Below are positions 8,343 to 20,563 of a stretch of DNA of 64,000 bases, one piece after another. Origin of the DNA: Rouxiella sp. S1S-2 (GTDB lineage: Bacteria; Pseudomonadota; Gammaproteobacteria; Enterobacterales; Enterobacteriaceae). The stretch spans positions 1,364,001 through 1,428,000 of the forward strand of contig NZ_WFKL01000001.1 in NCBI RefSeq assembly GCF_009208105.1. Reading direction: 5' to 3'. A model generated the notes under the pieces. That model made no database searches. It had not been told where the DNA came from and saw only the letters and a program-made list of their open reading frames with translations. Within the stretch, counting starts at the first letter, position 1. Every line of letters starts with the position of its first letter. Position numbers and translations under genes: made by a program.

Positions 8343-8556
8343 TTGCGTAAAATTTTTCAGCGTGCGTTAATGCACTCCTCGGTTTGTAGTACAGACCTTA
8401 TGAAAGCAATTTGAGTAAAGTAGTTCACTGTATTAGCGTTATCCTTACTAGATATCTCTTCACCGCGAATTTCCTTCTTTAGTGCCCCATAAGTATCACA
8501 ACTAAAAAAACAGACCTCCCTCGCCCTATGGCGGCTAAAATTTAAAGGAAATTATT
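8343..8556 (+). promoter_or_regulatory. cspA-type promoter and cold-box 5' leader
   Basis: TTGCGT (8343-8348) and TTAATG (8367-8372), 18 bp apart, form a plausible sigma70 promoter. The transcript would begin with CGGTTTGTAGTACAGACC (8380-8397), matching the cold box that opens the E. coli cspA mRNA. The roughly 175-nt untranslated leader is the length expected for the cspA thermosensor RNA. It ends in AAAGGA before the ATG. This predicts cold induction and structure-controlled translation. Confidence 0.7.
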
Positions 8557-8769
8557 ATGTCTACTAAAATGACTGGTTTAGTGAAATGGTTTGACGCTGG
8601 TAAAGGTTTTGGTTTTATCTCTCCTGCAGACGGCAGCAAAGACGTGTTCGTTCACTTCTCTGCTATCCAGAGCAACGATTTCAAAACTCTTGATGAAGGT
8701 CAAAAAGTTGAGTTCTCTATCGAGAGCGGCGCTAAAGGCCCATCAGCAGTAAACGTTGTTGCACTGTAA
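8557..8769 (+). CDS. Cold-shock protein, CspA family
   Basis: 70 residues forming one cold-shock domain, with RNP1 KGFGFI and RNP2 VFVHF and the family end [12 protein letters not shown]. The N-terminus [18 protein letters not shown] is very close to CspA of E. coli. The product is a small OB-fold protein that binds single-stranded RNA and DNA and acts as an RNA chaperone in the cytoplasm. The cold-box leader upstream makes it one of the cold-inducible members (CspA/CspB/CspG) rather than the constitutive CspC/CspE. A rho-independent terminator follows at 8841. Which paralogue it is cannot be told from one copy. Confidence 0.93.
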   Translation: MSTKMTGLVKWFDAGKGFGFISPADGSKDVFVHFSAIQSNDFKTLDEGQKVEFSIESGAKGPSAVNVVAL

Positions 8770-8840
8770 TAAGTGAACAACGGGGCAATCTTACGATAGC
8801 GAAGAAGGTGTAAACCTGAGCAGTTGAGTGACCCCAAACC

Positions 8841-8866
8841 AAAAACCCGCCTTAGTGCGGGTTTTT
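8841..8866 (+). terminator. Rho-independent terminator of the csp gene
   Basis: Stem AACCCGC / GCGGGTT around CTTAGT, preceded by an A-run and followed by TTTTT. It ends the cold-shock transcript about 75 bp after the stop codon. The rest of 8770-9043 shows no gene. Confidence 0.85.
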
Positions 8867-9043
8867 GCGTTTTTGTCTTTCAAGCTTTAATCCGCAACAC
8901 TACGCCGCAACAAAATTCGCAACGAAAAAGTAGGCTCGTCATTTTTTTGTAATGCTTACGTCATGCTAGTGTGGAAGCCCAATCAATACACTGTCCTCAT
9001 GGTGCAACTGCCTCATAAGATCTACGGTCATTAAGGAAGAATC

Positions 9044-9133
9044 ATGAAAAATTCATTAAAAAATGTGTCTTTGTGTCTTCCATTTCGGCTTGTATTCCAG
9101 ACCCGCGTGGAAGGTGAAACCAAGTTGGTATAA
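9044..9133 (+). CDS. 29-residue ORF, possible leader or small protein
   Basis: ATG at 9044 follows AAGGAAG at ideal spacing and encodes MKNSLKNVSLCLPFRLVF plus 11 more residues, ending at TAA 9131-9133. It lies immediately before a 13-bp inverted repeat (9136-9180) and the two-component operon at 9293. It could be a leader peptide or a small protein, or be chance. The ribosome-binding site is the only solid support. Confidence 0.35.
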   Translation: MKNSLKNVSLCLPFRLVFQTRVEGETKLV

Positions 9134-9135
9134 GG

Positions 9136-9180
9136 TTGCTCAATCAAACTACCCAATTATTTGCAGATTTGATTGAGCAA
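9136..9180. repeat. Perfect 13-bp inverted repeat
   Basis: TTGCTCAATCAAA (9136-9148) is repeated in inverse orientation as TTTGATTGAGCAA (9168-9180), with a 19-base loop. No T-run follows, so it is not a standard terminator. It lies about 110 bp upstream of the response-regulator start and could be a regulator operator or a leader RNA hairpin. Confidence 0.7.
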
Positions 9181-9292
9181 GAAACTTCTCAGGCAACGAG
9201 CTCTAGTCGCAACGATATAAACACGATGATTACCGGGCAGGGCACAATGCGTTTTTTGTACCCGTCGGCCAGCATGGCAGAGGAGAAGTAGC

Positions 9293-9967
9293 GTGAGAAT
9301 TTTGGTCATTGAAGATGAACCCAAAGCAGGTGAATACATGCGCAACGGTCTGACCGAGGCCGGCTATGTGGTTGATGTTGCAACCAATGGGCTTGACGGA
9401 TTACACCTGGCGCAGGAGTTCCTCTATGACCTGATCCTGCTGGACGTGATGATGCCCGAGATGGACGGCTGGGAAGTGATGAGACGGCTTGATAAGCAGG
9501 TTAAAACGCCCGTACTTTTCCTCACGGCACGAGGCACGCTTGAAGACCGCCTTAAAGGACTCGATTTAGGGGCAGATGATTATCTGGTTAAACCGTTCTC
9601 TTTTGCCGAACTTCTGGCACGTATCCGGGTGGCTCTGCGCCGTGGGGGTCAGGCCAGGCAGGAGGAAGTTGTCGAGCTTGCAGACTTACAAATGGATATT
9701 CCCAAGCGACGTGTTATTCGGGCAGGAAATCGTATCAGTCTGACGAATAAAGAGTTTAATTTGCTCCAGCTATTTATGATGCACGAGGGGCAAGTGCTGT
9801 CGCGTTCGGCTATCGCATCGCGCGTGTGGGATATGAATTTTGACAGTGATACCAACGTGGTCGACGTTGCGGTACGTAGACTGCGACAGAAAATTGACGA
9901 TCCTTTCGCAAACAAGCTGATCCACACCGTACATGGCGTGGGCTATCGCTGTGAAGATGAATCATGA
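9293..9967 (+). CDS. OmpR-family response regulator, heavy-metal (CusR/CopR) type
   Basis: 224 residues from a GTG start with GGAGAAG upstream. The receiver has the acidic pair in IEDEP, phospho-acceptor Asp51 in [13 protein letters not shown], and Lys in VKPFSF. A winged-helix output domain follows (about 130-222; [37 protein letters not shown] end). This is the CusR/CopR/IrlR subgroup of OmpR regulators. It overlaps the sensor gene by 4 bp. In this operon the system is followed by a Qnr-like gene, so metals or DNA-damaging compounds are both possible signals. The 13-bp inverted repeat at 9136 is a candidate binding site. Confidence 0.92.
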   Translation: MRILVIEDEPKAGEYMRNGLTEAGYVVDVATNGLDGLHLAQEFLYDLILLDVMMPEMDGWEVMRRLDKQVKTPVLFLTARGTLEDRLKGLDLGADDYLVKPFSFAELLARIRVALRRGGQARQEEVVELADLQMDIPKRRVIRAGNRISLTNKEFNLLQLFMMHEGQVLSRSAIASRVWDMNFDSDTNVVDVAVRRLRQKIDDPFANKLIHTVHGVGYRCEDES

Positions 9968-11430
9968 AGCCTGCGTCCCCTTTGCCGGTGAGGCGTCGGC
10001 TCTCGTTAACGACTCGACTGTCGCTTATTTTTGCGCTGCTTTCGTTTGTGATTATCACACTGGTCGGTTTCACCCTTTATCGCACGCTGGAAAAGCAGCT
10101 CAGCATCCGTGATGACGGCGCGCTTCTTACGCGCGTTGAGCAAATTCGCACTCTGCTGCGCGATGAAGACGTGATCAACCTTATTCACGACAAACCCAAG
10201 CTTTTCGCCAATATGCTCGGCAACCATGAAGCGCTGCTGGTGTTGCGTTTTCCGGGACAACCCCCACTGATTGAGGTTAATCCTGGTCATTCTCCGGTAC
10301 CGAATATTGCGCCGGTTCCCGCCGATGCGGATCTGACGCTGTCAGCGGTTCAGCACAGCATTGCTCAAAATGACACGCCTTTTATCTATGTTTCTGCCGC
10401 GGCAAAAACGTCTGACCAGCCACACCAGCTGGACATTATCAGTGGCAGGCTGATGACTGAGCGCACGCGTATTTTAGAAGTCTATCGTGAGCAAATAATT
10501 CTGTTGGCTATCGCAGCGGCAGCGCTTACCGCGTTTCTGGCCTATCTGATTGCACGACGAGGACTTAGCCCGCTGCGCCGACTGGCCGGTCAAACAGCGG
10601 AAATCGGTATTAAAAACTTGTCAGTGCGTATTAATAATGCGCAGGTGCCGCGTGAACTGTTAACGCTGATCGACGCTTTTAACCAAATGCTCGACCGTCT
10701 TGAAATCAGTTTTACTCAACTGAGCCAGGTTTCTGCTGACATGGCACACGACTTGCGTACGCCGATTGGTAACCTGCTCGGGCAAACTGAGGTCGCACTT
10801 GGTCAGCGACGCAGCGTGGAATATTATGAAAATCTGCTCGGCTCTAATTTTGAAGAGCTGCTTCGGTTGTCAAAAATGACCGACAATATGCTGTTTTTGG
10901 CTCGCGCAGAGCACGCGGACCACGCAATTGAACGCGGGGAGCTTCAGGTTGAAGACGAGTTTCAGCGGGTTGGTGAATATTTTGAAGGACCGGCCGACGA
11001 GCACGGCCTGCGAGTGAGCCTAAGCGGTGGCGGCAGTGTATGGGCCGATGCCAATTTATTGCGACGCGCGCTGGCTAATCTGCTTGCTAACGCGATACGC
11101 TATGCCGATACCGGCAGTGAAGTTTCTCTAATGGCCGAGCAAGAGCCTGGAGGTACGCGCATAAGTGTTATCAATTATGGACCTACGATCGCGCCGCAGC
11201 ATCTGAGTCGACTGTTTGACCGTTTTTATCGCGCAGATGTTTCTCGCAGCACAACGGCACACGCCAGCGGGCTGGGATTATCGATTGTACGCAGTATTAT
11301 GGGTTTGCATCAAGGAACCTGGCAGGTGAGCAGTCAGGATGGAATTACGCGATTTACCCTTTTTTTTCCGCTAAAAAAGCCAGCTTCAGGTTTGAAAAAC
11401 GTCAACAAGGAACAGGATGATCGAAAATAA
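9964..11430 (+). CDS. Sensor histidine kinase, heavy-metal (CusS) type
   Basis: 488 residues: membrane segment about 20-40, a periplasmic domain of about 130 residues, and a second membrane segment about 180-200. A HAMP linker follows ([11 protein letters not shown]), then a DHp domain with MAHDLRTP. The ATPase domain has N-box NLLANAIRY and [12 protein letters not shown]. The layout matches the CusS/CopS heavy-metal sensor kinase family. The start overlaps the regulator stop (ATGA). The stop lies 14 bp inside the next gene, so sensor and Qnr-like protein are translated from one mRNA with coupling. No clear His- or Met-rich metal-binding patch stands out in the periplasmic part, so the ligand is open. 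Confidence 0.92.
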   Translation: MKPASPLPVRRRLSLTTRLSLIFALLSFVIITLVGFTLYRTLEKQLSIRDDGALLTRVEQIRTLLRDEDVINLIHDKPKLFANMLGNHEALLVLRFPGQPPLIEVNPGHSPVPNIAPVPADADLTLSAVQHSIAQNDTPFIYVSAAAKTSDQPHQLDIISGRLMTERTRILEVYREQIILLAIAAAALTAFLAYLIARRGLSPLRRLAGQTAEIGIKNLSVRINNAQVPRELLTLIDAFNQMLDRLEISFTQLSQVSADMAHDLRTPIGNLLGQTEVALGQRRSVEYYENLLGSNFEELLRLSKMTDNMLFLARAEHADHAIERGELQVEDEFQRVGEYFEGPADEHGLRVSLSGGGSVWADANLLRRALANLLANAIRYADTGSEVSLMAEQEPGGTRISVINYGPTIAPQHLSRLFDRFYRADVSRSTTAHASGLGLSIVRSIMGLHQGTWQVSSQDGITRFTLFFPLKKPASGLKNVNKEQDDRK

Positions 11431-12073
11431 AACCTACAGTGACATGCGCATAGACGATGCGACTTTTAGCGGTGAAAAACTGCAAAACTGCCGTTTTATC
11501 CGCTGCGATTTTACCGGTGCAGATTTGGCGGAAACCGCATTTTCTGACTGTAGCTTTTACGACGATAGCCAGCAGATCGGCTGCAGATTTGAACGGGCTC
11601 AGCTGCGTGAAAGCAGTTTTATTCGCTGTGATCTAACCATGGCTAATTTTAAACATATTGACGCTATTGGCTGTGAAATTCGTGAATGTAAGGCATCTGG
11701 AGCCGATTTTCGCGGTGCCAGTTTTATGAATATGATCACCAGCCGATCTTATTTTTGCCGCGCCTATATGACCAAAAATAACTTTAGCTACGCCAACTTT
11801 CAGAAAGTGGTGTTGGAGAAGTGCGAACTGTGGGAGAACCGCTGGACCGGTGCAAATCTTCTGGGGGCAAATTTCAGCGGTTCGGATCTTTCGGGCGGAG
11901 AGTTCCACCAAATTGATTGGGCCACGGCTGACTTCACTCACTGTGATATTACAAATTCTGAACTGGGTGACTTAAATATACGCCGAGTAAACCTCGAGGG
12001 CGTCAAAATTGACATTTGGCAACAGTCACAACTATTAGAACGGATTGGTCTAATTGTGGTTGGCTCAGTTTAA
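11417..12073 (+). CDS. Qnr-family pentapeptide repeat protein
   Basis: 218 residues, the usual Qnr length. Tandem pentapeptides of A(D/N)LXX type run from about residue 15 to 200 (CDFTGADLAE, CKASGADFRGASFMNMI, YANFQKVVLEKCELWENRW, GANFSGSDLSGGEF, THCDITNSELGDL). The blocks FRGASFMNMIT, VVLEKCELWENRW and GSDLSGGEF are shared with QnrB and SmaQnr. Qnr proteins fold as a right-handed beta-helix mimicking DNA and protect gyrase and topoisomerase IV from quinolones; chromosomal members give low-level protection. The start is set by AAGGAACAGG at 11408 and overlaps the sensor-kinase gene by 14 bp. That unusual placement implies control by the two-component system. No LexA box was seen. Confidence 0.88.
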   Translation: MIENKTYSDMRIDDATFSGEKLQNCRFIRCDFTGADLAETAFSDCSFYDDSQQIGCRFERAQLRESSFIRCDLTMANFKHIDAIGCEIRECKASGADFRGASFMNMITSRSYFCRAYMTKNNFSYANFQKVVLEKCELWENRWTGANLLGANFSGSDLSGGEFHQIDWATADFTHCDITNSELGDLNIRRVNLEGVKIDIWQQSQLLERIGLIVVGSV

Positions 12074-12099
12074 AATTAATAAGACTCTTCAGGGATCCG

Positions 12100-13242
12100 A
12101 TGACGCTTAACATCTCCACTATTCAATTAATTAGTCCCAGAATCTTTGGGCAGATACACGTAAAATTGCCGGTTTTCCCACTGCTTGGCTTTGCACTATT
12201 ATTGCTGCTCGCAGGGTGCAGTACGCAAAAAACGGCCGAAAATGGCAAGCGTCCAGAGCAGGTGCGGGCGGATATTGTCAGTCTGATGCCTGCCAACGTG
12301 GCGGACAAGCAAGGGTGGGCGAAAGATATTAACACCGCCTTCACCACGCAAAAAATTGACCCTTCAAGAGACAATATCTGTGCCGTTTTGGCCGTCACCG
12401 AGCAGGAATCAAATTTTAATGCCAATGCACCGGTGCCTGGGCTGGGTAAAATTGCCTGGAAGGAAATAGACCGGCGCGCTGGCGAGGTGCATATCCCGGC
12501 TTTTCTGGTTCACACCGCGCTAAAAATTAATTCACCCAACGGCAAGTCCTACAGCGAGCGCTTGGACAATGTGCGCAGTGAAAAAGAGCTGAGTGCCATT
12601 TTCGATGACTTTATCGGCATGGTTCCTATGGGACAAAAACTGTTCGGCAATCTCAATCCGGTGCATACCGGCGGCCCGATGCAGGTCAGCATCGCCTTTG
12701 CCGAGTCAAAAGCCAAAGGTTATCCGTATCCGATAGACGGCAGCATTCGACGAGAAGTATTTAGCCGCCGCGGCGGGGTCTATTTCGGTATTGCGCATCT
12801 TCTTGGCTATCCGACCCACTACAGCCAAACCCTTTATCGTTTTGCCGATTACAACGCAGGGTTCTACGCCAGTAGAAACGCCGCATTCCAGCAAGCGGTG
12901 AGTCGTTTAACGGGGGTGCGTTTGGCGTTGGATGGCGACGTGGTGAGCTACAACGACAAGCCAGGCAAGACTGAAATGGCGGTTCGCAGGTTGGGGAAAA
13001 AGCTCGATCTTAGCGATTCGAATATTTCACGCGATTTAAGACTGGGGGAGTCGATAGATTTCGAAAAAACGCCGACCTGGCAGTTGGTGTTCGCCTTGGC
13101 TGATAAAACCGCCGGTAAATCCGTTGCGAGAGAGATGCTGCCGGGTATAGAACTTAATAGCCCGAAAATTACCCGCAAGCTCACCACCGCGTGGTTTGCT
13201 CGACGGGTTGATGAGCGCAGGCAGCGCTGTATGGCTAAGTAA
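12100..13242 (+). CDS. DUF1615 lipoprotein
   Basis: 380 residues starting at ATG 12100, 27 bp after the Qnr-like gene. A hydrophobic segment ends in a lipobox (LLLLAGCS), so the mature protein is lipid-anchored. The body (PASRDNICAVLAVTEQESNFNAN-like region, then GGPMQVSIAFAE, YFGIAHLLGYPTHY and FADYNAGFYASRNAAFQ) matches the DUF1615 family. The EQESNF, MQVS and YNAG patterns recall lysozyme-like lytic transglycosylases, so a cell-wall role is plausible though unproven. It may share the upstream operon. An in-frame start at 12016 lies inside the Qnr gene and is unlikely. Confidence 0.8.
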   Translation: MTLNISTIQLISPRIFGQIHVKLPVFPLLGFALLLLLAGCSTQKTAENGKRPEQVRADIVSLMPANVADKQGWAKDINTAFTTQKIDPSRDNICAVLAVTEQESNFNANAPVPGLGKIAWKEIDRRAGEVHIPAFLVHTALKINSPNGKSYSERLDNVRSEKELSAIFDDFIGMVPMGQKLFGNLNPVHTGGPMQVSIAFAESKAKGYPYPIDGSIRREVFSRRGGVYFGIAHLLGYPTHYSQTLYRFADYNAGFYASRNAAFQQAVSRLTGVRLALDGDVVSYNDKPGKTEMAVRRLGKKLDLSDSNISRDLRLGESIDFEKTPTWQLVFALADKTAGKSVAREMLPGIELNSPKITRKLTTAWFARRVDERRQRCMAK

Positions 13243-13254
13243 GACAAGTAATTT

Positions 13255-13278
13255 CCCTGCAGTCAGCGTGCTGCAGGG
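13255..13278. terminator. Stem-loop between convergent genes
   Basis: CCCTGCAG (13255-13262) pairs with CTGCAGGG (13271-13278) over an 8-base loop, between the DUF1615 stop and the stop of the minus-strand gene. T-runs are poor on both sides, so it may be a weak bidirectional terminator. Confidence 0.5.
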
Positions 13279-13291
13279 ATTTGAAAGGACG

Positions 13292-13561
13292 TTACAGCAC
13301 GGTCGGCAGCAGGGAAGAGACGCAGTTCAGCACGTCGGTGCGGAATTTCTTCGATGCATCTTCGATTTCGCTCGCGTTGAGCGCCTCTTTCTCGCGCTCA
13401 ACGAAGGTTTTCACGCCCGACGTAAAGCTATTTTCAAACTTTGTATTCATGGTATTGCCGACACTGCCAAACAAAATGCGCATAGCCGATACTTGAACCA
13501 GAAGTTCGCGGTTGACGCGCTCCAGTTGATCAATTCTTTGGATTAAATGTTCATCGCTCAT
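13292..13561 (-). CDS. Small hypothetical cytoplasmic protein with N-terminal coiled coil
   Basis: 89 residues starting at ATG 13561, fixed by a strong AGGAGG ribosome-binding site five bases upstream. The N-terminal part (DEHLIQRIDQLERVNRELLV) has heptad spacing of a short coiled coil. The rest is helical and soluble (EREKEALNASEIEDASKKF). There is no signal peptide. It is convergent with the DUF1615 gene and divergent from bglG. The protein was not recognised by name, but base composition and ribosome-binding site make it a real gene. Confidence 0.75.
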   Translation of the reverse strand: MSDEHLIQRIDQLERVNRELLVQVSAMRILFGSVGNTMNTKFENSFTSGVKTFVEREKEALNASEIEDASKKFRTDVLNCVSSLLPTVL

Positions 13562-13655
13562 TACAGCCTCCTGTTTAAAACACGCAAACCCTACCCCAAT
13601 TTTACTCAATAAGAAACGAGTGCTCGCTTTTTCCCACGATTTACAAGAATAATAA

Positions 13656-14573
<918 letters not shown>

Positions 14574-14661
14574 TTCGGGATCCTGTTCACAAAACCAGAA
14601 CGCCAAAGATTTACCGCCTTGAGTAAACGCGTCTCAAAGGGCATGCTGCTTCTGAAATTTA

Positions 14662-14690
14662 GGATTGTTACTGGAAAGCAGGCAAAACCT
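14662..14690 (+). promoter_or_regulatory. RAT (ribonucleic antiterminator) site
   Basis: GGATTGTTACTG...AGCAGGCAAAACC fits the BglG/LicT target consensus almost base for base. Its last seven bases (14684-14690) form the start of the terminator stem that follows, so binding of the antiterminator and terminator folding exclude each other. Confidence 0.92.
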
Positions 14691-14752
14691 AAACCGATTT
14701 TTTGTTATCGCCTTTTGGGCGAGTAACAGGGCATCGGTTTAGGTTTTTTTTT
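14684..14752 (+). terminator. Regulated terminator ahead of bglF
   Basis: AAAACCTAAACCGAT (14684-14698) is fully complementary to ATCGGTTTAGGTTTT (14733-14747), followed by further Ts. It overlaps the RAT site and would stop transcription between bglG and bglF unless the antiterminator is active. Confidence 0.92.
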
Positions 14753-14772
14753 GGCCTGAATTCCATAGGTGA

Positions 14773-18120
<3,348 letters not shown>

Positions 18121-18131
18121 ACCTGCGCACT

Positions 18132-18161
18132 ACTCATCGGCGTGAGCGTGCGCCGGTGAGT
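18132..18161 (+). other. RNA hairpin after bglA
   Basis: ACTCATCGGCG and CGCCGGTGAGT form an 11-bp stem with one G-U pair, a dozen bases after the bglA stop. No T-run follows, so it may protect the mRNA 3' end rather than terminate it. Confidence 0.5.
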
Positions 18162-18200
18162 TCCCTACATAACTTTTGTACCGCGACACCCTGTCTACAC

Positions 18201-18638
18201 ATGCGCACTGAAAATCAGCGTATATCTTCCCTCGAACAGACTTTAGGTTATGATTCATACAGCGCGTTGAGTCATGCGTTTACGCGCATCATGTCTTGCT
18301 GTGAGCAAGCGCTTACCTTTAGCCACAGCGTTGGCGTGATAGGTATAGAACCCCGCGCGCCCGAAGTATTCTATGAAATTCTACACGACAAACTGCGTAC
18401 CTACCGAAAGCCGAAAGGGGTGAACCGCACCCACGATATTCATACCGAAGCAGGAAAATCGGCGATCATCGAAGCCGTTTTAGCCTGTGAAAAAGAGGGT
18501 GCTAAGGTCATTGCACTGGCCTGTACCGGCATGGCAACGACGGACGTTGCTGCGCTGGTTGCGCCTCACACTACTCTGCCGATTATTAATCCGGTGCTGG
18601 CGGCCGGTATTTCGGTGAGGAAATTACTCAACAGCTAG
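18201..18638 (+). pseudogene. C-terminal part of an Asp/Glu/hydantoin racemase-superfamily protein
   Basis: The frame from ATG 18201 gives 145 residues: VGVIGIEPRAPEVFYEILHD, then EAGKSAIIEAVLACEKEGAKVIALACTGM and LPIINPVLAAGISV. This is the C-terminal half of the AroM/aspartate-racemase fold, including the second catalytic-type cysteine (ACTGM). Family members are usually 220-240 residues with a first cysteine in the N-terminal half, which is missing here. The frame runs upstream into bglA without a natural start. A decayed gene is the likeliest reading; a short functional product is possible. Confidence 0.55.
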
Positions 18639-18824
18639 CGCAGAGGGGCGACTGTTTGCGTGGAGAAAAATCGCGCCAGTCACGCATCAAGGGTGACGAT
18701 AAGCAGAGCAGGAATTGTTAAATCTTATTTGGCCAGAGGCGTATTATCAGAAATATCCCCTTGCAGAGCTAACGCCGTTTTAAACGAGTGCCGGAGATAA
18801 GCGCCGGGAAAGGGGATGAAACAA

Positions 18825-18854
18825 CAAGCCTTGCCTAAACAGCAGGGCTTTTTG
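18825..18854 (+). terminator. Rho-independent terminator, plus strand
   Basis: AAGCCTTGC and GCAGGGCTT (one G-U pair) around CTAAACA, followed by TTTT. It probably ends the bgl/racemase transcript. The region 18639-19102 contains no convincing gene. Confidence 0.7.
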
Positions 18855-18907
18855 ACGTCTGTCGATGAGCAAAATAAGATTACAGTAAACAAGCCTGAAA
18901 AATGGGC

Positions 18908-18933
18908 AAAAAAAAGCCCGCTTGGGAGCGGGC
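18908..18933 (-). terminator. Orphan rho-independent terminator, minus strand
   Basis: Read on the minus strand, GCCCGCT and AGCGGGC form a stem followed by eight Ts (A-run 18908-18915 on the plus strand). The sdaB transcript already has its own terminator at 19103-19134, and no ORF lies between. This may therefore end a small RNA starting near 19080-19100 on the minus strand. Confidence 0.65.
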
Positions 18934-18939
18934 AAAATA

Positions 18940-18992
18940 ACAGGGGTACTACAGGGTTTCTACACAACAGGGTTCTACAGATTTACACAGGG
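18940..18992. repeat. Four short ACAGGG repeats
   Basis: ACAGGG occurs at 18940, 18951, 18967 and 18987, each preceded by C/A-rich or TAC sequence (CCCTGT on the minus strand). The spacing is irregular (11, 16 and 20 bp). It sits directly upstream, in minus-strand terms, of the orphan terminator. Confidence 0.55.
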
Positions 18993-19102
18993 ACATCACT
19001 TTCTCTCGATGGATTTAAGATACCAAACCCAATGTATGGTTTTGTCATCGTCCGGTAAGGTTAAGAATCGATATGTAAAGCGTTGCATTGACACGATGGA
19101 AA

Positions 19103-19134
19103 GTAAAAAGGCTTACTTTTCAAGGTAAGCCTTT
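19103..19134 (-). terminator. Terminator of sdaB
   Basis: AAAGGCTTAC (19107-19116) pairs with GTAAGCCTTT (19125-19134). Read on the minus strand, the stem is followed by TTTTTAC, about 20 bp after the sdaB stop. Confidence 0.8.
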
Positions 19135-19154
19135 ATGCTGTTTAGCAGGGAAAG

Positions 19155-20525
19155 TCAGTGGCAGGGAAGGATTTTCAATGCCAGTCCGCCGAGGGACGTT
19201 TCGCGGTATTTAGCATTCATATCTTTGCCCGTCTCGTACATTGTTTCAATCACCTGATCGAGACAAACCTGCGGTTTACAGGTGCGTCGCAGCGCCATTC
19301 GTGAAGCATTGACCGCCTTCACTGAAGAAATGGCGTTGCGTTCGATACAAGGAACCTGAACCTGACCCGCAACTGGGTCACAGGTCAGTCCCAGATGATG
19401 CTCCATGGCAATTTCCGCCGCGCTAAACACTTGAACGGTGTTACCGCCTAGCAGTTCAGTCAGGCCCGCCGCCGCCATTGAACAGGCAACGCCAACTTCT
19501 CCCTGGCAGCCTACCTCGGCGCCAGAAATTGAGGCATTCATCTTGAACAATGCGCCAACGGCTCCGGCGGCAAGGAAGAAGCGTGCGCTGGCATCGGTAC
19601 TCAGCGGTCGAATAAACTGATCGTAATACGTCAATACCGCGGGAATAATGCCGCAGGCGCCGTTGGTAGGGGCAGTGACTACGCGACCCCCGGCTGCATT
19701 TTCTTCATTCACCGCCATCGCGTACATGTTTATCCAGTCAACGACGCCCATCGGATCGATACTGTTTTTGCCCTGAGTGACTAAAATATTTCGCAGCGCG
19801 GCTGCACGTCGCCTGACCTTCATTGGACCCGGAAGCAGGCCCTCGGTGTGGATCCCGCGCTCGATGCCTTCACTCATCACCTGCCAAATAGCCGAAAAAT
19901 GAGCATCAATGGCCGATTTATCATTCAGCGCCAGCTCATTTTTCATCATCACGCTCGAAAGTGACAGCCCAGACTCATCGCAGTGGCGCTGCAAATCGGC
20001 GGCTGAGTTGAACGGATAAGGCACGCACGGCGCATCAGAGTGCGTGAGGCCAAACTCGGCATCGGTAACCACAAAACCGCCACCGATGGAGTAATAAGTC
20101 TGCGTGTGTAGCAAGGTATTGTGGTTAAACGCGCGGATGGTCATACCGTTTTCATGACGCGGTAAATTGTCGTCATGAAAACGCATTCCATCCGGCAAAG
20201 CAAAGTCTACCTCTTTATTGGCGCTGGCGAGAGGCAGGCGACCGTTCTGCCGTACCTGAGCAATAAAAGGGCTGATGCCGTCAATATCTACGGTGTCAGG
20301 TTGGTTGCCGGCCAAACCCATAATAATGGCGACATCTGTGTGGTGCCCTTTACCGGTCAGTGACAAGGAGCCATAGACGTCAACCTGCAGGCGCGTTGTG
20401 GTCTCCAGCAAACCGCACGAGGCGAGCTCATCGATAAACGCTTTTCCTGCTTTCATTGGACCCACGGTATGTGAGCTTGAAGGTCCGATACCAATCTTAA
20501 AAATGTCGAATACGCTGATCATCAT
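19155..20525 (-). CDS. sdaB: L-serine ammonia-lyase (Fe-S dependent)
   Basis: 456 residues, one more than SdaB of E. coli, which it closely resembles from the first residues ([27 protein letters not shown]) to the end ([18 protein letters not shown]). The alpha/beta domains and the cysteines for the oxygen-labile 4Fe-4S cluster are present ([25 protein letters not shown]). It converts L-serine to pyruvate and ammonia. Two start codons lie side by side (ATGATG); the first has AAGGGG upstream. It follows the serine permease gene by 38 bp, forming an sdaCB operon. Its Fe-S requirement is of interest because the isc operon in this window is reduced. Confidence 0.95.
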   Translation of the reverse strand: MMISVFDIFKIGIGPSSSHTVGPMKAGKAFIDELASCGLLETTTRLQVDVYGSLSLTGKGHHTDVAIIMGLAGNQPDTVDIDGISPFIAQVRQNGRLPLASANKEVDFALPDGMRFHDDNLPRHENGMTIRAFNHNTLLHTQTYYSIGGGFVVTDAEFGLTHSDAPCVPYPFNSAADLQRHCDESGLSLSSVMMKNELALNDKSAIDAHFSAIWQVMSEGIERGIHTEGLLPGPMKVRRRAAALRNILVTQGKNSIDPMGVVDWINMYAMAVNEENAAGGRVVTAPTNGACGIIPAVLTYYDQFIRPLSTDASARFFLAAGAVGALFKMNASISGAEVGCQGEVGVACSMAAAGLTELLGGNTVQVFSAAEIAMEHHLGLTCDPVAGQVQVPCIERNAISSVKAVNASRMALRRTCKPQVCLDQVIETMYETGKDMNAKYRETSLGGLALKILPCH

Positions 20526-20563
20526 GGGCCCCTTGACCGTATTGTTTATAAACGGATTACGAA

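Noticed and set aside
18725..18967. 80-residue minus-strand frame (Cys/Pro/Phe-rich)
   Set aside because: It contains two rho-independent terminators and repeats, has no ribosome-binding site and is not protein-like.
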